Origin: Paracoccaceae bacterium
GTDB taxonomy: Bacteria; Pseudomonadota; Alphaproteobacteria; Rhodobacterales; Rhodobacteraceae
NCBI GenBank assembly: GCA_030750975.1
Contig: JASMHC010000015.1
Location: forward strand, 248,001-312,000
Direction of reading: 5' to 3'
Length of the DNA: 64,000 nt
In this document: piece by piece, positions 8,161-16,246 of the stretch
Numbering within the stretch: the first letter of the stretch is position 1
Layout: each line of letters opens with the position of its first letter
Notes under the pieces: model-generated
Seen by the model: only the letters and a program-made list of their open reading frames with translations
What the model was told of the DNA's origin: nothing
Databases searched by the model: none
Program-made: the position numbers and the translations under genes

Positions 8161-9384
8161 CTACTTCACCCGACGGTTCCGGTCTGCCAGCAGTTTCAGG
8201 CGCAGTGCGTTCAGCTGGATAAATCCGGCCGCGTCGCTTTGGTCGTAGGCGCCCATGTCTTCTTCGAAGGTCACATGCGCCTCGGAATACAGCGAATGTT
8301 CTGAGGCGCGGGCCACGGTAAAGGCCGATCCTTTATACAATCTCAGGGTCACTGTTCCGGTAACATGCTCTTGCGATTTGTCGATGGCGGCTTGCAGCAT
8401 CTCGCGCTCGGGTGAATACCAGAAGCCGTTATAGATCAGCTCGGCGTAGCGTGGCATCAGGCTGTCTTTCAGGTGGCCCGCGCCGCTGTCCAGCGTGATC
8501 TGTTCGATCCCGCGATGGGCTTCCAGAAGGATCGTGCCGCCGGGGGTTTCGTACACCCCGCGCGACTTCATGCCGACAAAGCGGTTTTCAACAAAATCCA
8601 ACCGCCCGATGCCGTGCTTGCGGCCATAGTCGTTCAGCTGGGTCAGAATGGTTGCAGGCGACATGGCCACGCCATTGATCGAAACCGCATCGCCTTTTTC
8701 AAAGCCGATGGTGATGTCTTCCGGGGTGTCCGGCGCATCCACCGGATCGACCGTGCGCTGGTATACGTAATCCGGGGCCTGTTCGGCCGGGTCTTCCAGC
8801 ACCTTGCCTTCGGACGAGGTGTGCAGAAGGTTCGCATCGACACTGAACGGCGCTTCGCCGCGTTTGTCCTTGGCAATCGGAATCTGGTTCTGCTCGGCAA
8901 ATTCAAGCAGCTTGGTCCGCGATGACAGATCCCATTCGCGCCAGGGGGCAATCACCTTGATATCGGGGTTCAGCGCATAGGCGGCCAGTTCGAACCGGAC
9001 CTGATCGTTGCCCTTGCCGGTCGCGCCATGCGAAACCGCGTCGGCGCCGGTGGCCTCGGCAATCTCGACCAGACGCTTTGAGATCAGCGGCCGTGCGATC
9101 GAGGTGCCCAGCAGGTAAAGCCCTTCATAAACCGCATTGGCACGGAACATCGGGAAGACGAAATCGCGCACGAATTCTTCGCGGATATCTTCGATAAAGA
9201 TGTTTTCGGGCTTGATCCCCAGCATCTCGGCCTTGGCGCGGGCCGGTTCCAGTTCTTCCCCCTGACCAAGATCGGCGGTGAAGGTGACGACTTCGCAACC
9301 ATATTCGGTTTGCAGCCATTTCAGGATGATCGAGGTATCAAGGCCACCGGAATAGGCCAGAACAACTTTTTTGGGCGCGGACAT
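8161..9384 (-). CDS. argG: argininosuccinate synthase
   Basis: A 407-residue cytoplasmic enzyme joining citrulline and aspartate with ATP to argininosuccinate in arginine synthesis. The ATP pyrophosphatase loop AYSGGLDTS is at residues 10-18; further family blocks are [22 protein letters not shown] and [13 protein letters not shown]. Length matches the family (about 400). It is a single gene facing away from the membrane-protein pair at 9525; argJ of the same pathway lies far away at 46091. A possible terminator follows at 8122-8154. Confidence 0.97.
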   Translation of the reverse strand: MSAPKKVVLAYSGGLDTSIILKWLQTEYGCEVVTFTADLGQGEELEPARAKAEMLGIKPENIFIEDIREEFVRDFVFPMFRANAVYEGLYLLGTSIARPLISKRLVEIAEATGADAVSHGATGKGNDQVRFELAAYALNPDIKVIAPWREWDLSSRTKLLEFAEQNQIPIAKDKRGEAPFSVDANLLHTSSEGKVLEDPAEQAPDYVYQRTVDPVDAPDTPEDITIGFEKGDAVSINGVAMSPATILTQLNDYGRKHGIGRLDFVENRFVGMKSRGVYETPGGTILLEAHRGIEQITLDSGAGHLKDSLMPRYAELIYNGFWYSPEREMLQAAIDKSQEHVTGTVTLRLYKGSAFTVARASEHSLYSEAHVTFEEDMGAYDQSDAAGFIQLNALRLKLLADRNRRVK

Positions 9385-9524
9385 CGGGATTCTCTTATCA
9401 TTTAAGGCGTTTCAGGGCCGATAGCGGGTTTTGCGGGCGGGGGCAAGATTTGACGAAGTTTCGCTTTTGTTAGACGGGGAAATCGGGCTACGGTTCACGT
9501 GATAATCAATTCGTGAGGGGCAAA

Positions 9525-10292
9525 ATGAATAGTTGGAAAATCTTCAAGCATTCGGTCAGCATGGTGGTCAGCAATTTGGGTGTGGCGATCAAGTTGGCCA
9601 TCCCTCTGATCGCGGTGATGTTGCTGTCTCTTATCCTGTGGGGACCTGAGATTATCACGGGTGATATGGGCTTTGATCCTTATGCCGACATGGCCTTTGA
9701 CACGATGATGGCTGGTCAGTCCTTGCTGTCTGTTCTGTTGCAGATCATCGCCTCGCTTTGGGTGGCGGTGGCGTGGCATCGCTTTATCCTGCTTGAGGAA
9801 ACCCCCGATGGGGTCTTGCCACCGTTTCACGGATCGCGCGTGCTGGCCTATTTTGGCTGGGGGCTTTTGCTGGCGGTGATCATTGGTTTGTCGGCCGGTG
9901 TTCTGGGCGGGATCGGCGGCATGTCCATTGCGATGGGCAGCGGCTTCACGGGGCTGATCGGTGGCCTGCTGATCGTCGCTGCGGTGTTGGTCGCGGTTTT
10001 GCTGTCGGCGCGTCTTTACGTCATCCTGCCCGCCGCGGCTGTCGGCCGAAAAATGAGCCTGGGCGAAGCCTGGGAGGCCACGCGCGGCTATGCCCCGACC
10101 ATCATTCTGGCCTATCTGATCTTCATCATCATGGCGATCATTTTCGGCGGTATCATCGGCGGCATCGCGGCATTTACAGGGTTTGTTGGCGCGCTTCTGA
10201 TGATCGCGATCGAGGTTGCCCTGACCATGATCGGTTTCAGCTTCCTGACCACCATCTACGGCGTCACCGTCGAAGGGCGCGAGGTTAACTGA
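9525..10292 (+). CDS. integral membrane protein, paralogue of next gene
   Basis: A 255-residue protein with about five or six hydrophobic segments, including residues 20-42, a stretch around 65-85, 105-160 and the C-terminal 190-245. It shares with the gene at 10348 the motifs WHRFILLEE (there WHRYILLGE) and the C-terminal FLTTIYGVTVEGRE (there IFTTIYGFYMEGRA), so the two arose by tandem duplication. The ATG at 9525 follows GAGGGG four bases upstream; a GTG at 9513 is also in frame. The family is unknown to me; it resembles uncharacterised Rhodobacteraceae membrane proteins, and a transport or membrane-organising role is a guess. Confidence 0.8.
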   Translation: MNSWKIFKHSVSMVVSNLGVAIKLAIPLIAVMLLSLILWGPEIITGDMGFDPYADMAFDTMMAGQSLLSVLLQIIASLWVAVAWHRFILLEETPDGVLPPFHGSRVLAYFGWGLLLAVIIGLSAGVLGGIGGMSIAMGSGFTGLIGGLLIVAAVLVAVLLSARLYVILPAAAVGRKMSLGEAWEATRGYAPTIILAYLIFIIMAIIFGGIIGGIAAFTGFVGALLMIAIEVALTMIGFSFLTTIYGVTVEGREVN

Positions 10293-10336
10293 AGCGTTTC
10301 GCCCTCTTGTGTCTCAAACTGATCCCGAAGCGCAAT
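10292..10336 (+). repeat. dispersed palindromic element, copy C
   Basis: It lies in the 55-base gap between the two paralogous membrane genes and starts at the stop codon of the first. Arms are AAGCGTTTCG (10292-10301) and CGAAGCGC (10326-10333), with the conserved core TGTCTCAA at 10310-10317. It could act as a processing or attenuation hairpin between the two genes. Confidence 0.6.
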
Positions 10337-10347
10337 AAGGGTCACGA

Positions 10348-11103
10348 ATGAACGGCTGGCCGCTTTTTCGCCATGCGTTTCTGATGCTGGTCAGAAACAT
10401 CCGCATGGCGCTGCAAATCTCGGTTCTGCCGGTGTTGATCTTTACGCTCGCGTTCTTCCTGCTGGACCGTTTTTCAGACGACCCCGGCGTTGCGGATCGC
10501 GAGCGGGTGCCCTTTGATCAACCGATCACAGGGCTGCCGGATCTTGAACCGGGCGGTATCCTGTCATTTCTTGTCCTGCTGGCGCTTGGTCTGACCACCG
10601 CCTGGATCGGGGTGGTCTGGCATCGGTATATCCTGCTGGGCGAACGTGCGGGTCTGCCGCTTGCCAAGGTGGGTCTGGTTGAGCTTGGGTTGTATCTGTT
10701 TGCCTGTATCAAGCTGTTGTTCCTGTTCACAATTTTGGCCATTCCAACGGTTTTGCTGATGGTGTTGATACCCGCAGCCGGAACCGGAAATCTGCTGTTC
10801 CCGCTGGTTCTGACCGGCATGCTGTTCTTTCTTGGCACTGTTTTGCCCTCTGCCGCGCTGGGCAAGCGGCAAAGAACCAAAGACGCACTTGGCGCCGTGC
10901 GTGGCGACGCGGGCAGTATCATCGTCGTGACGGTTTTGATGGTGGGATTCAACAGCCTGATCGGGCAGTTTATCGGGCTGCTTGGCGATCACTTCTTCAT
11001 GGGCGCGGTCAGCCTGGCCGCAACATGGCTAAGCGTGTTCCTGCACCTTAGCATCTTCACCACGATTTACGGGTTTTACATGGAAGGCCGGGCGCTGGGG
11101 TGA
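10348..11103 (+). CDS. integral membrane protein, paralogue of previous gene
   Basis: A 251-residue multi-spanning membrane protein (hydrophobic stretches near residues 22-40, 70-92, 108-150 and 185-240) related to the product of 9525-10292 through the WHRYILLGE and FTTIYGFYMEGR motifs. The two share little elsewhere, so the duplication is old. The gene starts 55 bases after its partner and is separated from it by a palindromic element. It has no recognised domain. A pair of divergent paralogues kept side by side suggests a hetero-oligomer (inference). Confidence 0.8.
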   Translation: MNGWPLFRHAFLMLVRNIRMALQISVLPVLIFTLAFFLLDRFSDDPGVADRERVPFDQPITGLPDLEPGGILSFLVLLALGLTTAWIGVVWHRYILLGERAGLPLAKVGLVELGLYLFACIKLLFLFTILAIPTVLLMVLIPAAGTGNLLFPLVLTGMLFFLGTVLPSAALGKRQRTKDALGAVRGDAGSIIVVTVLMVGFNSLIGQFIGLLGDHFFMGAVSLAATWLSVFLHLSIFTTIYGFYMEGRALG

Positions 11104-11163
11104 ACGAAAAGAATACCGTTGTATTCCTTGCCTTACCCGCAGCCTTGCGGCACCAAAGGCGGC

Positions 11164-12402
11164 ATGAGTGAATTCAAAGACAGCGCCATCGTCGCGGCGC
11201 ACCATATGCGCAGTATGTTTCCGCCAACGCCGTTGCAGCGAAACGCCCATCTGTCGGAACGCTATGGGGCGGATATCTGGCTGAAACGCGAAGACCTGAC
11301 GCCGGTGCGGTCTTACAAGCTGCGCGGGGCGTTTAACGCGATGCGCAAGGTCATGGCCTCAAACCCTGATACCCAGCTGTTTGTTTGCGCCAGCGCCGGC
11401 AATCACGCGCAAGGCGTAGCCTATAACTGCCAGCATTTCGGGGTGACGGGGGTGATCTTCATGCCGGTCACAACGCCCGAGCAGAAGATCATGAAAACCC
11501 GCAAGTTCGGCGGGGATTGGGTCGAAATTCGGCTGGTGGGCGATTACTTTGACGACACGCTGGCGGCGGCTCAGGGTTATTGCGCGGCGCAGGGCGGGCA
11601 TTTTCTGTCGCCCTTTGACGATGATGATGTGATCGAAGGGCAGGCGACCGTCGCGGTTGAGATCATCGACCAGCTTCAAGGCACCCCGGACCATATCGTC
11701 CTGCCCGTCGGTGGCGGCGGGCTGTCCGCCGGGATGCACAGTTTTTTCGGTGATGACGTGGACTATACGCTTGTTGAACCCGAGGGCGGGCGCAGCCTGC
11801 ACGCCGCCATTCTGGCCGGTGCGCCGGTGACACTGGATCGGGTGGACAGTTTCGTCGATGGTGCGGCGGTGGCCTGCATCGGGCAAAAACCGTTTGAGCG
11901 GTTAAAGGACCTGCCTGCGGATCGTGTTCTGGGGGCGCCCGAAGACCGGATTTGCACAACCATTCTGGACATGCTGAATGTCGAAGGCATCGTGCTGGAA
12001 CCGGCAGGGGCGCTTTCGGTGGATGTGCTGCCCGAGATTGCCGACCAGATCAAAGGCAAAACGGTGGTCTGTGTCACCTCGGGTGGCAATTTCGATTTTG
12101 AACGTCTGCCCGAGGTGAAAGAACGTGCGCAGCGTTATTCGGGGGTGAAGAAATATTTCATCCTGCGGATGCCGCAACGCCCCGGTGCGCTGAAAGAGTT
12201 TCTAAACATCCTCGGACCCGAGGATGATATTGCGCGGTTCGAGTATCTTAAGAAATCCGCGCGCAATTTCGGTTCGGTCCTGATAGGGATTGAAACCAGC
12301 AAGGCCGAGAATTTCGAAGCCTTCTATGCCAAGCTTGACGCCGCCGGTTTCACCTATACCGACATCACCAAAGACGAGGCGCTGGCCGAGTTCGTGATTT
12401 AG
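11164..12402 (+). CDS. ilvA: threonine ammonia-lyase (threonine dehydratase)
   Basis: A 412-residue PLP enzyme converting threonine to 2-oxobutanoate, the first step towards isoleucine. The PLP lysine is K52 in RSYKLRGAF; the phosphate-binding glycine loop is PVGGGGLSAG, and SAGNHAQGVAY is the substrate loop. A single C-terminal ACT-like regulatory domain (KKYFILRMPQRPGALKEFL) occupies residues about 325-412, so this is the shorter one-domain type rather than the two-domain 510-residue enterobacterial type. The ATG at 11164 was chosen over an in-frame TTG at 11119 because AAAGG precedes it at suitable distance. Its stop overlaps that of the convergent hpt gene. Confidence 0.95.
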   Translation: MSEFKDSAIVAAHHMRSMFPPTPLQRNAHLSERYGADIWLKREDLTPVRSYKLRGAFNAMRKVMASNPDTQLFVCASAGNHAQGVAYNCQHFGVTGVIFMPVTTPEQKIMKTRKFGGDWVEIRLVGDYFDDTLAAAQGYCAAQGGHFLSPFDDDDVIEGQATVAVEIIDQLQGTPDHIVLPVGGGGLSAGMHSFFGDDVDYTLVEPEGGRSLHAAILAGAPVTLDRVDSFVDGAAVACIGQKPFERLKDLPADRVLGAPEDRICTTILDMLNVEGIVLEPAGALSVDVLPEIADQIKGKTVVCVTSGGNFDFERLPEVKERAQRYSGVKKYFILRMPQRPGALKEFLNILGPEDDIARFEYLKKSARNFGSVLIGIETSKAENFEAFYAKLDAAGFTYTDITKDEALAEFVI

Positions 12403-12722
12403 GGCAGCGCAATGCCGGATCGTTTCAACAGCTCGCTTCGTTCGCGCTGGTAGGCGGCAATCACCGGCGAAATTTTGGCGGCCGGATGGCCCTTTTCCAC
12501 AACCTCGCCCTTGCGGCAAAGCTCTGCCATTTCAGAAAACCCAAGCGTTCTGGCGCTGCCTTTCAGAAAATGCATATCGTCCGGCGCGGCGCTGACCGCA
12601 CCCGAGGTTGAAAGACGATCAATCACCTCGTCCACTTCTTCAAGAAATACGGTGACGATTTCGGGAAAGTCATCCTCGCCCACTTCGGTCCGCAGTTCGT
12701 TTACCCTTTGCCAGTCAATCAT
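12399..12722 (-). CDS. Hpt-domain histidine phosphotransfer protein
   Basis: A 107-residue stand-alone Hpt domain: four-helix pattern with the phosphorylatable histidine H51 in MHFLKGSARTLGF. Such proteins relay phosphate between a hybrid kinase and a response regulator in the cytoplasm. It diverges from a response regulator/PP2C phosphatase gene, the obvious candidate partner, and a perfect CtrA-like box (12761-12775) lies between the two, about 40 bases upstream of this ATG. No cognate kinase lies in the window. Confidence 0.85.
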   Translation of the reverse strand: MIDWQRVNELRTEVGEDDFPEIVTVFLEEVDEVIDRLSTSGAVSAAPDDMHFLKGSARTLGFSEMAELCRKGEVVEKGHPAAKISPVIAAYQRERSELLKRSGIALP

Positions 12723-12760
12723 CAGACTCCCTCCGCCATCCGGTCATACGCGGTTGGTGA

Positions 12761-12775
12761 TTAACGGGTTGTTAA
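12761..12775. promoter_or_regulatory. CtrA-like box TTAA-N7-TTAA
   Basis: TTAA (12761-12764), seven bases, TTAA (12772-12775): a perfect match to the alphaproteobacterial CtrA consensus, in the divergent promoter region of the Hpt gene and the response regulator/PP2C gene. CtrA control of both is inferred, not shown. Confidence 0.6.
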
Positions 12776-12881
12776 TCGGGTCAGGCAGAGTGTTTCAAAT
12801 TCGATCATTCACCACCGCTTAATGACCGCGCCCTAGGCTTTGACGGCTTGGGGGATGAATGTGGTGATTGGGACGGCTGGT

Positions 12882-14138
12882 ATGAGCAAACGAAATTTGC
12901 CGGGATTTCCCGGCGCAAGGGCCTTTAAGGTGCTTTTGGTGGATGACAGCCGCCTTCAACGCCGTATCCTGTCAGGCTCGTTGAAGAAATGGGGCTATGA
13001 CGTGTCCGAGGCGGATACAGCCTTTGCCGCCCTGAAACTGTGCCGCAGCGATCCGCCGGATATCGTGCTGAGCGACTGGATGATGCCGGGGATGGACGGT
13101 TTGACCTTTTGCCAGCGGTTTCGCGATATGCCGCGCAGCGGCTACGGGTATTTTATCCTACTGACCTCGAAAAGCGAAAAGGGCGAGGTGGCGGAAGGGC
13201 TGCAATCGGGTGCGGATGATTTTCTGACCAAGCCGGTCAACCCCCATGAATTGCGCGCACGGTTGGCCGCGGGCGAACGGATCATCCGGATGGAACAGCG
13301 GCTGCAACAGCAAAATCAGGTGATCCGCGAAACCCTGGATGAGCTGACGGAAATCCATCAGGTGATGGACCGTGATCTGATGCAGGCGCGGGATATCCAG
13401 CGCGGATTGATGCCTGATGCCGAAACCAGGATCGGCGCGTCGGTGATCAGCCAGTTTCTGCAATCCTGCGGCCATGTCGGCGGCGATCTGGCGGGGCATT
13501 TTCAGACCGATGACAACCAGATCGGCTTTTTCAGTCTCGACGTCTCGGGGCACGGGATCACCTCGGCCCTGATGACGGCGCGGATCGGCGGTTATCTGTC
13601 ACCGCGTTTTCTGGACCAGAACGTGGCGCTGGAAAAACGCGGCGACGGGTCATTTGCCATGCGCCCGCCAGACAAGGTGGCGGGGCTGTTGAACGACCGG
13701 TTAAGCGTGGATGAAGGTGTTGATCAGTATTTCACCATGGCCTACGGCACCGCTGATCTGACAACCGGCAAGGTCAGTATGGTGCAGGCGGGCCACCCCG
13801 GCCCCGTGCTGATCCCGCAAACCGGACCGCCGCGATTTCTTGGCGAGGGGGGCTTTCCCATCGGTCTGATTCCGGGCGCTGAATATCGGCTGGACGAGAT
13901 CACGCTAAGCCCCGGCGACCGGCTGCTGTTTTACTCGGACGGGTTTACCGAGGCGGTGATGCCGGACGGATCATTGCTGGACGAAGACGGGCTTGCCGGT
14001 CTGATTGAAAACGCCCGCGGCCTGACCGGCCGCGCTTTTCTGGATGCGCTTTACAACGGTCTGATGACTCGCATGTCGGACGACAACGATCTGAGCGATG
14101 ATGTTTCGGCCATCATGCTGGATTATCGCGGCCTATAA
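12882..14138 (+). CDS. response regulator with PP2C-type (RsbU/SpoIIE) phosphatase domain
   Basis: A 418-residue protein. Residues 16-135 form a receiver domain (acidic pair D21-D22, phosphoacceptor D65 in IVLSDWMMPGMDG, conserved K117 in FLTKPVN), followed by a coiled coil (about 137-175) and a PPM/SpoIIE phosphatase domain (GGDLAGHF, FSLDVSGHGITSALM, GHPGPVLI, LLFYSDGFTEA, DDVSAIML). Such proteins dephosphorylate an anti-sigma antagonist in partner-switching systems controlling general stress or motility. The start is uncertain: ATG 12882 is taken, but ATG 12855 is in frame; neither has a good ribosome binding site. It probably receives phosphate from the divergent Hpt protein. No anti-sigma or antagonist gene is nearby. 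Confidence 0.88.
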   Translation: MSKRNLPGFPGARAFKVLLVDDSRLQRRILSGSLKKWGYDVSEADTAFAALKLCRSDPPDIVLSDWMMPGMDGLTFCQRFRDMPRSGYGYFILLTSKSEKGEVAEGLQSGADDFLTKPVNPHELRARLAAGERIIRMEQRLQQQNQVIRETLDELTEIHQVMDRDLMQARDIQRGLMPDAETRIGASVISQFLQSCGHVGGDLAGHFQTDDNQIGFFSLDVSGHGITSALMTARIGGYLSPRFLDQNVALEKRGDGSFAMRPPDKVAGLLNDRLSVDEGVDQYFTMAYGTADLTTGKVSMVQAGHPGPVLIPQTGPPRFLGEGGFPIGLIPGAEYRLDEITLSPGDRLLFYSDGFTEAVMPDGSLLDEDGLAGLIENARGLTGRAFLDALYNGLMTRMSDDNDLSDDVSAIMLDYRGL

Positions 14139-14573
14139 GCCCAGCGCCCGCGTCAGGAAATGCCGGTCGCCGTCATTCCTGATCAGCGAAGGCGCGATGC
14201 CTGAGGGAACGAAATGCGCCGAATGATCCGGCTCGACCGGCGGACCAAGCTGCGCAATCGGACGGGCCAGATAGACCGAGCAAACCTTCTCGGCCCAGAG
14301 GTCGTATTCCGGCATGAAGGTAAACCGCCGAAAGGTGCCCAACCGTTTCGGCGTGGAAATCCGCCAGCCGGTTTCTTCGAAAACCTCGCGGTGCAAGGCG
14401 GCGATCGGGTGCTCGCCGGGGTCAATCCCGCCACCGGGAAGCTGAAACTCTTCGTGCGGGCTGGCCTGATAGGTCAACAAAACCGCGTCCTTCCGCCGGA
14501 GCACCGCATATATCCCCGGCCGCCGGACATAGCGTTGACGGGACAGAGGCGCCTCACCAAATCTTGCAATCAC
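14133..14573 (-). CDS. Nudix hydrolase
   Basis: A 146-residue protein with a complete Nudix box at residues 48-70 (GGIDPGEHPIAALHREVFEE then TGW), matching GX5EX7REUXEEXGU, so the magnesium-binding glutamates are present. Nudix enzymes cleave nucleoside diphosphates linked to another group; the substrate here is unknown, and the 'YVRRPGIYAVL' start is common in uncharacterised Rhodobacteraceae members. It converges with the PP2C gene, the last six bases overlapping, and diverges from hslO. Confidence 0.88.
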   Translation of the reverse strand: MIARFGEAPLSRQRYVRRPGIYAVLRRKDAVLLTYQASPHEEFQLPGGGIDPGEHPIAALHREVFEETGWRISTPKRLGTFRRFTFMPEYDLWAEKVCSVYLARPIAQLGPPVEPDHSAHFVPSGIAPSLIRNDGDRHFLTRALGL

Positions 14574-14654
14574 TTAACGACTTCCTAAATCTAGCAGCGC
14601 TTGTCGCCGCATTGGTTAAAATGTATGGCAATCCGCAAGTCGGAAGGAAACCCC

Positions 14655-15644
14655 ATGACCGCTGAATTCAAGATTGACTGGGACGATACTGTTCTGCCGT
14701 TCCAACTGGACGCCACCGATACCCGCGGCCGGGTTGCACGGCTTGACGGGGTGCTGAGCGGTATCCTGAAACAGCACGACTATCCCGAACCGGTCGAGGC
14801 GCTGGTGGCCGAAATGGCCCTGCTGACCGCTTTGATCGGACAGACGATCAAGCTGCGCTGGAAATTGTCGCTTCAGGTGCAGACCAACGGGCCGGTGCGC
14901 ATGATCGCCACCGATTTTTACGGCCCCGAAAAAGAAGGCCAGCCCGCCCGCATCCGCGCCTATGCCAGCTTTGACAGGGATCGGGTGAACCCCGCCGGTG
15001 TGCCCTTTGACCAGTTGGGCCAAGGCTATTTCGCCGTGCTGATCGATCAGGGCAGCGGCATGCAGCCCTATCAGGGCATCACCCCGCTTGAAGAAGGTTC
15101 GATTGCGAAAGCGGCCGAGGCGTATTTCGCGCAGTCCGAGCAGCTTCCAACCCGATTCGCGCTGACATTCGGGAAATCCACCGAAGCTGGCGGGAACGAG
15201 CATTGGCGCGCCGGTGGCGTGATGATCCAGCACATGCCCAAAGCCTCGCCCTTTGCATCGGGCGACGGAGGCAGTGGCGCGGGCGGCGTGCTTCTGGCGC
15301 AGGATCTGGTGCAGGGCGATGACGAGGATAACTGGAACCGCGCGAACATCCTGCTCGACTCGGTCGAAGATTTTGAGCTGATCGGACCATCGGTATCGGC
15401 CACCAACCTGTTGGTGCGCCTGTTCCACGAAGAAGGGCCGCGCGTGTTTGAACCGCAACCGGTTGAGTTTGGATGCAGCTGTTCCGAAGACCGCGTGCGC
15501 AACTCATTGTCGATCTATTCGGCGCGCGACATCGAGAAGATGACCACCGATGACGGCCAAGTGACCGCCGATTGCCAGTTCTGCGGTGCGCATTACGCGC
15601 TTGATCCGAAATCCGTCGGCAAAGACGCGGCGCCGGTGGGCTGA
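14655..15644 (+). CDS. hslO: redox-regulated chaperone Hsp33
   Basis: A 329-residue cytoplasmic holdase activated by oxidative unfolding. The zinc-binding redox switch is intact: C274 and C276 (CSC) and C307 and C310 (CQFC). The N-terminal part (ALVAEMALLTALIGQTIKLR, YFAVLIDQG) fits the Hsp33 fold. The ATG at 14655 follows GGAAGGAAA; the open frame extends upstream to 14601 without a better signal. It leads an operon hslO-nudL-cca-rlmD in which each gene overlaps the next by one to four bases. Confidence 0.95.
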   Translation: MTAEFKIDWDDTVLPFQLDATDTRGRVARLDGVLSGILKQHDYPEPVEALVAEMALLTALIGQTIKLRWKLSLQVQTNGPVRMIATDFYGPEKEGQPARIRAYASFDRDRVNPAGVPFDQLGQGYFAVLIDQGSGMQPYQGITPLEEGSIAKAAEAYFAQSEQLPTRFALTFGKSTEAGGNEHWRAGGVMIQHMPKASPFASGDGGSGAGGVLLAQDLVQGDDEDNWNRANILLDSVEDFELIGPSVSATNLLVRLFHEEGPRVFEPQPVEFGCSCSEDRVRNSLSIYSARDIEKMTTDDGQVTADCQFCGAHYALDPKSVGKDAAPVG

Positions 15645-16246
15645 TGGGGTTTGCCGATCCGATAGCGTCGTTGCAGCACGCGATTGCCAGTGCGGGCGGC
15701 GCTTCGTCGGATTTTGATCTGAACCCCGACGTGGTGTTGCCGGAAAACCGTGTGCTGCGGCCGGCTGCGGTTCTGGTGCCGGTGACGATGGTTCGCGGGC
15801 AGGCCGAGGTTATTCTGACCAAGCGGTCCTCGGCCCTGAAACACCACCCCGGGCAAATTGCCTTTCCCGGCGGCAAGATGGATGACACCGACGCCGATCT
15901 TGCCGAAACCGCGCTGCGCGAGGCCGAGGAAGAGATCGGCTTGCCCCGACAAATCGTCTCGATGCTGGGGGAAATGCCGTTGCACGAAACGGTCACGGGG
16001 TTTCAGGTGACGCCGATGGTGGCCCATGTCACCGAAGCGTTTGACGCCCGGCCCGAAGCGGGCGAGGTTGACGAGGTGTTTCATGTGCCCCTTGCCCATT
16101 TCGCCGGATCGCAAAACTTCCAGATCCAAAGCCGCCGCTGGCGCGGGATGCGGCGCAGTTATTACACGGTGCCCTACGGCCCCTATTACATCTGGGGGGC
16201 CACCGCGCGGATGCTGCGGGTACTGGCCGAGGGGTTGCGGACATGA
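15644..16246 (+). CDS. CoA pyrophosphatase, Nudix family
   Basis: A 200-residue Nudix enzyme of the CoA-pyrophosphatase (NudL/UPF0035) type, shown by the signature ILTKRSSALKHHPGQIAFPGG (residues 57-77) immediately before the Nudix box with ALREAEEEIGL. These enzymes cleave CoA, preferring oxidised CoA, to 4'-phosphopantetheine and 3',5'-ADP. The ATG shares one base with the hslO stop, and the stop overlaps the start of cca by four bases, so translation is coupled. The pairing with Hsp33 hints at a shared oxidative-stress theme (inference). Confidence 0.9.
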   Translation: MGFADPIASLQHAIASAGGASSDFDLNPDVVLPENRVLRPAAVLVPVTMVRGQAEVILTKRSSALKHHPGQIAFPGGKMDDTDADLAETALREAEEEIGLPRQIVSMLGEMPLHETVTGFQVTPMVAHVTEAFDARPEAGEVDEVFHVPLAHFAGSQNFQIQSRRWRGMRRSYYTVPYGPYYIWGATARMLRVLAEGLRT

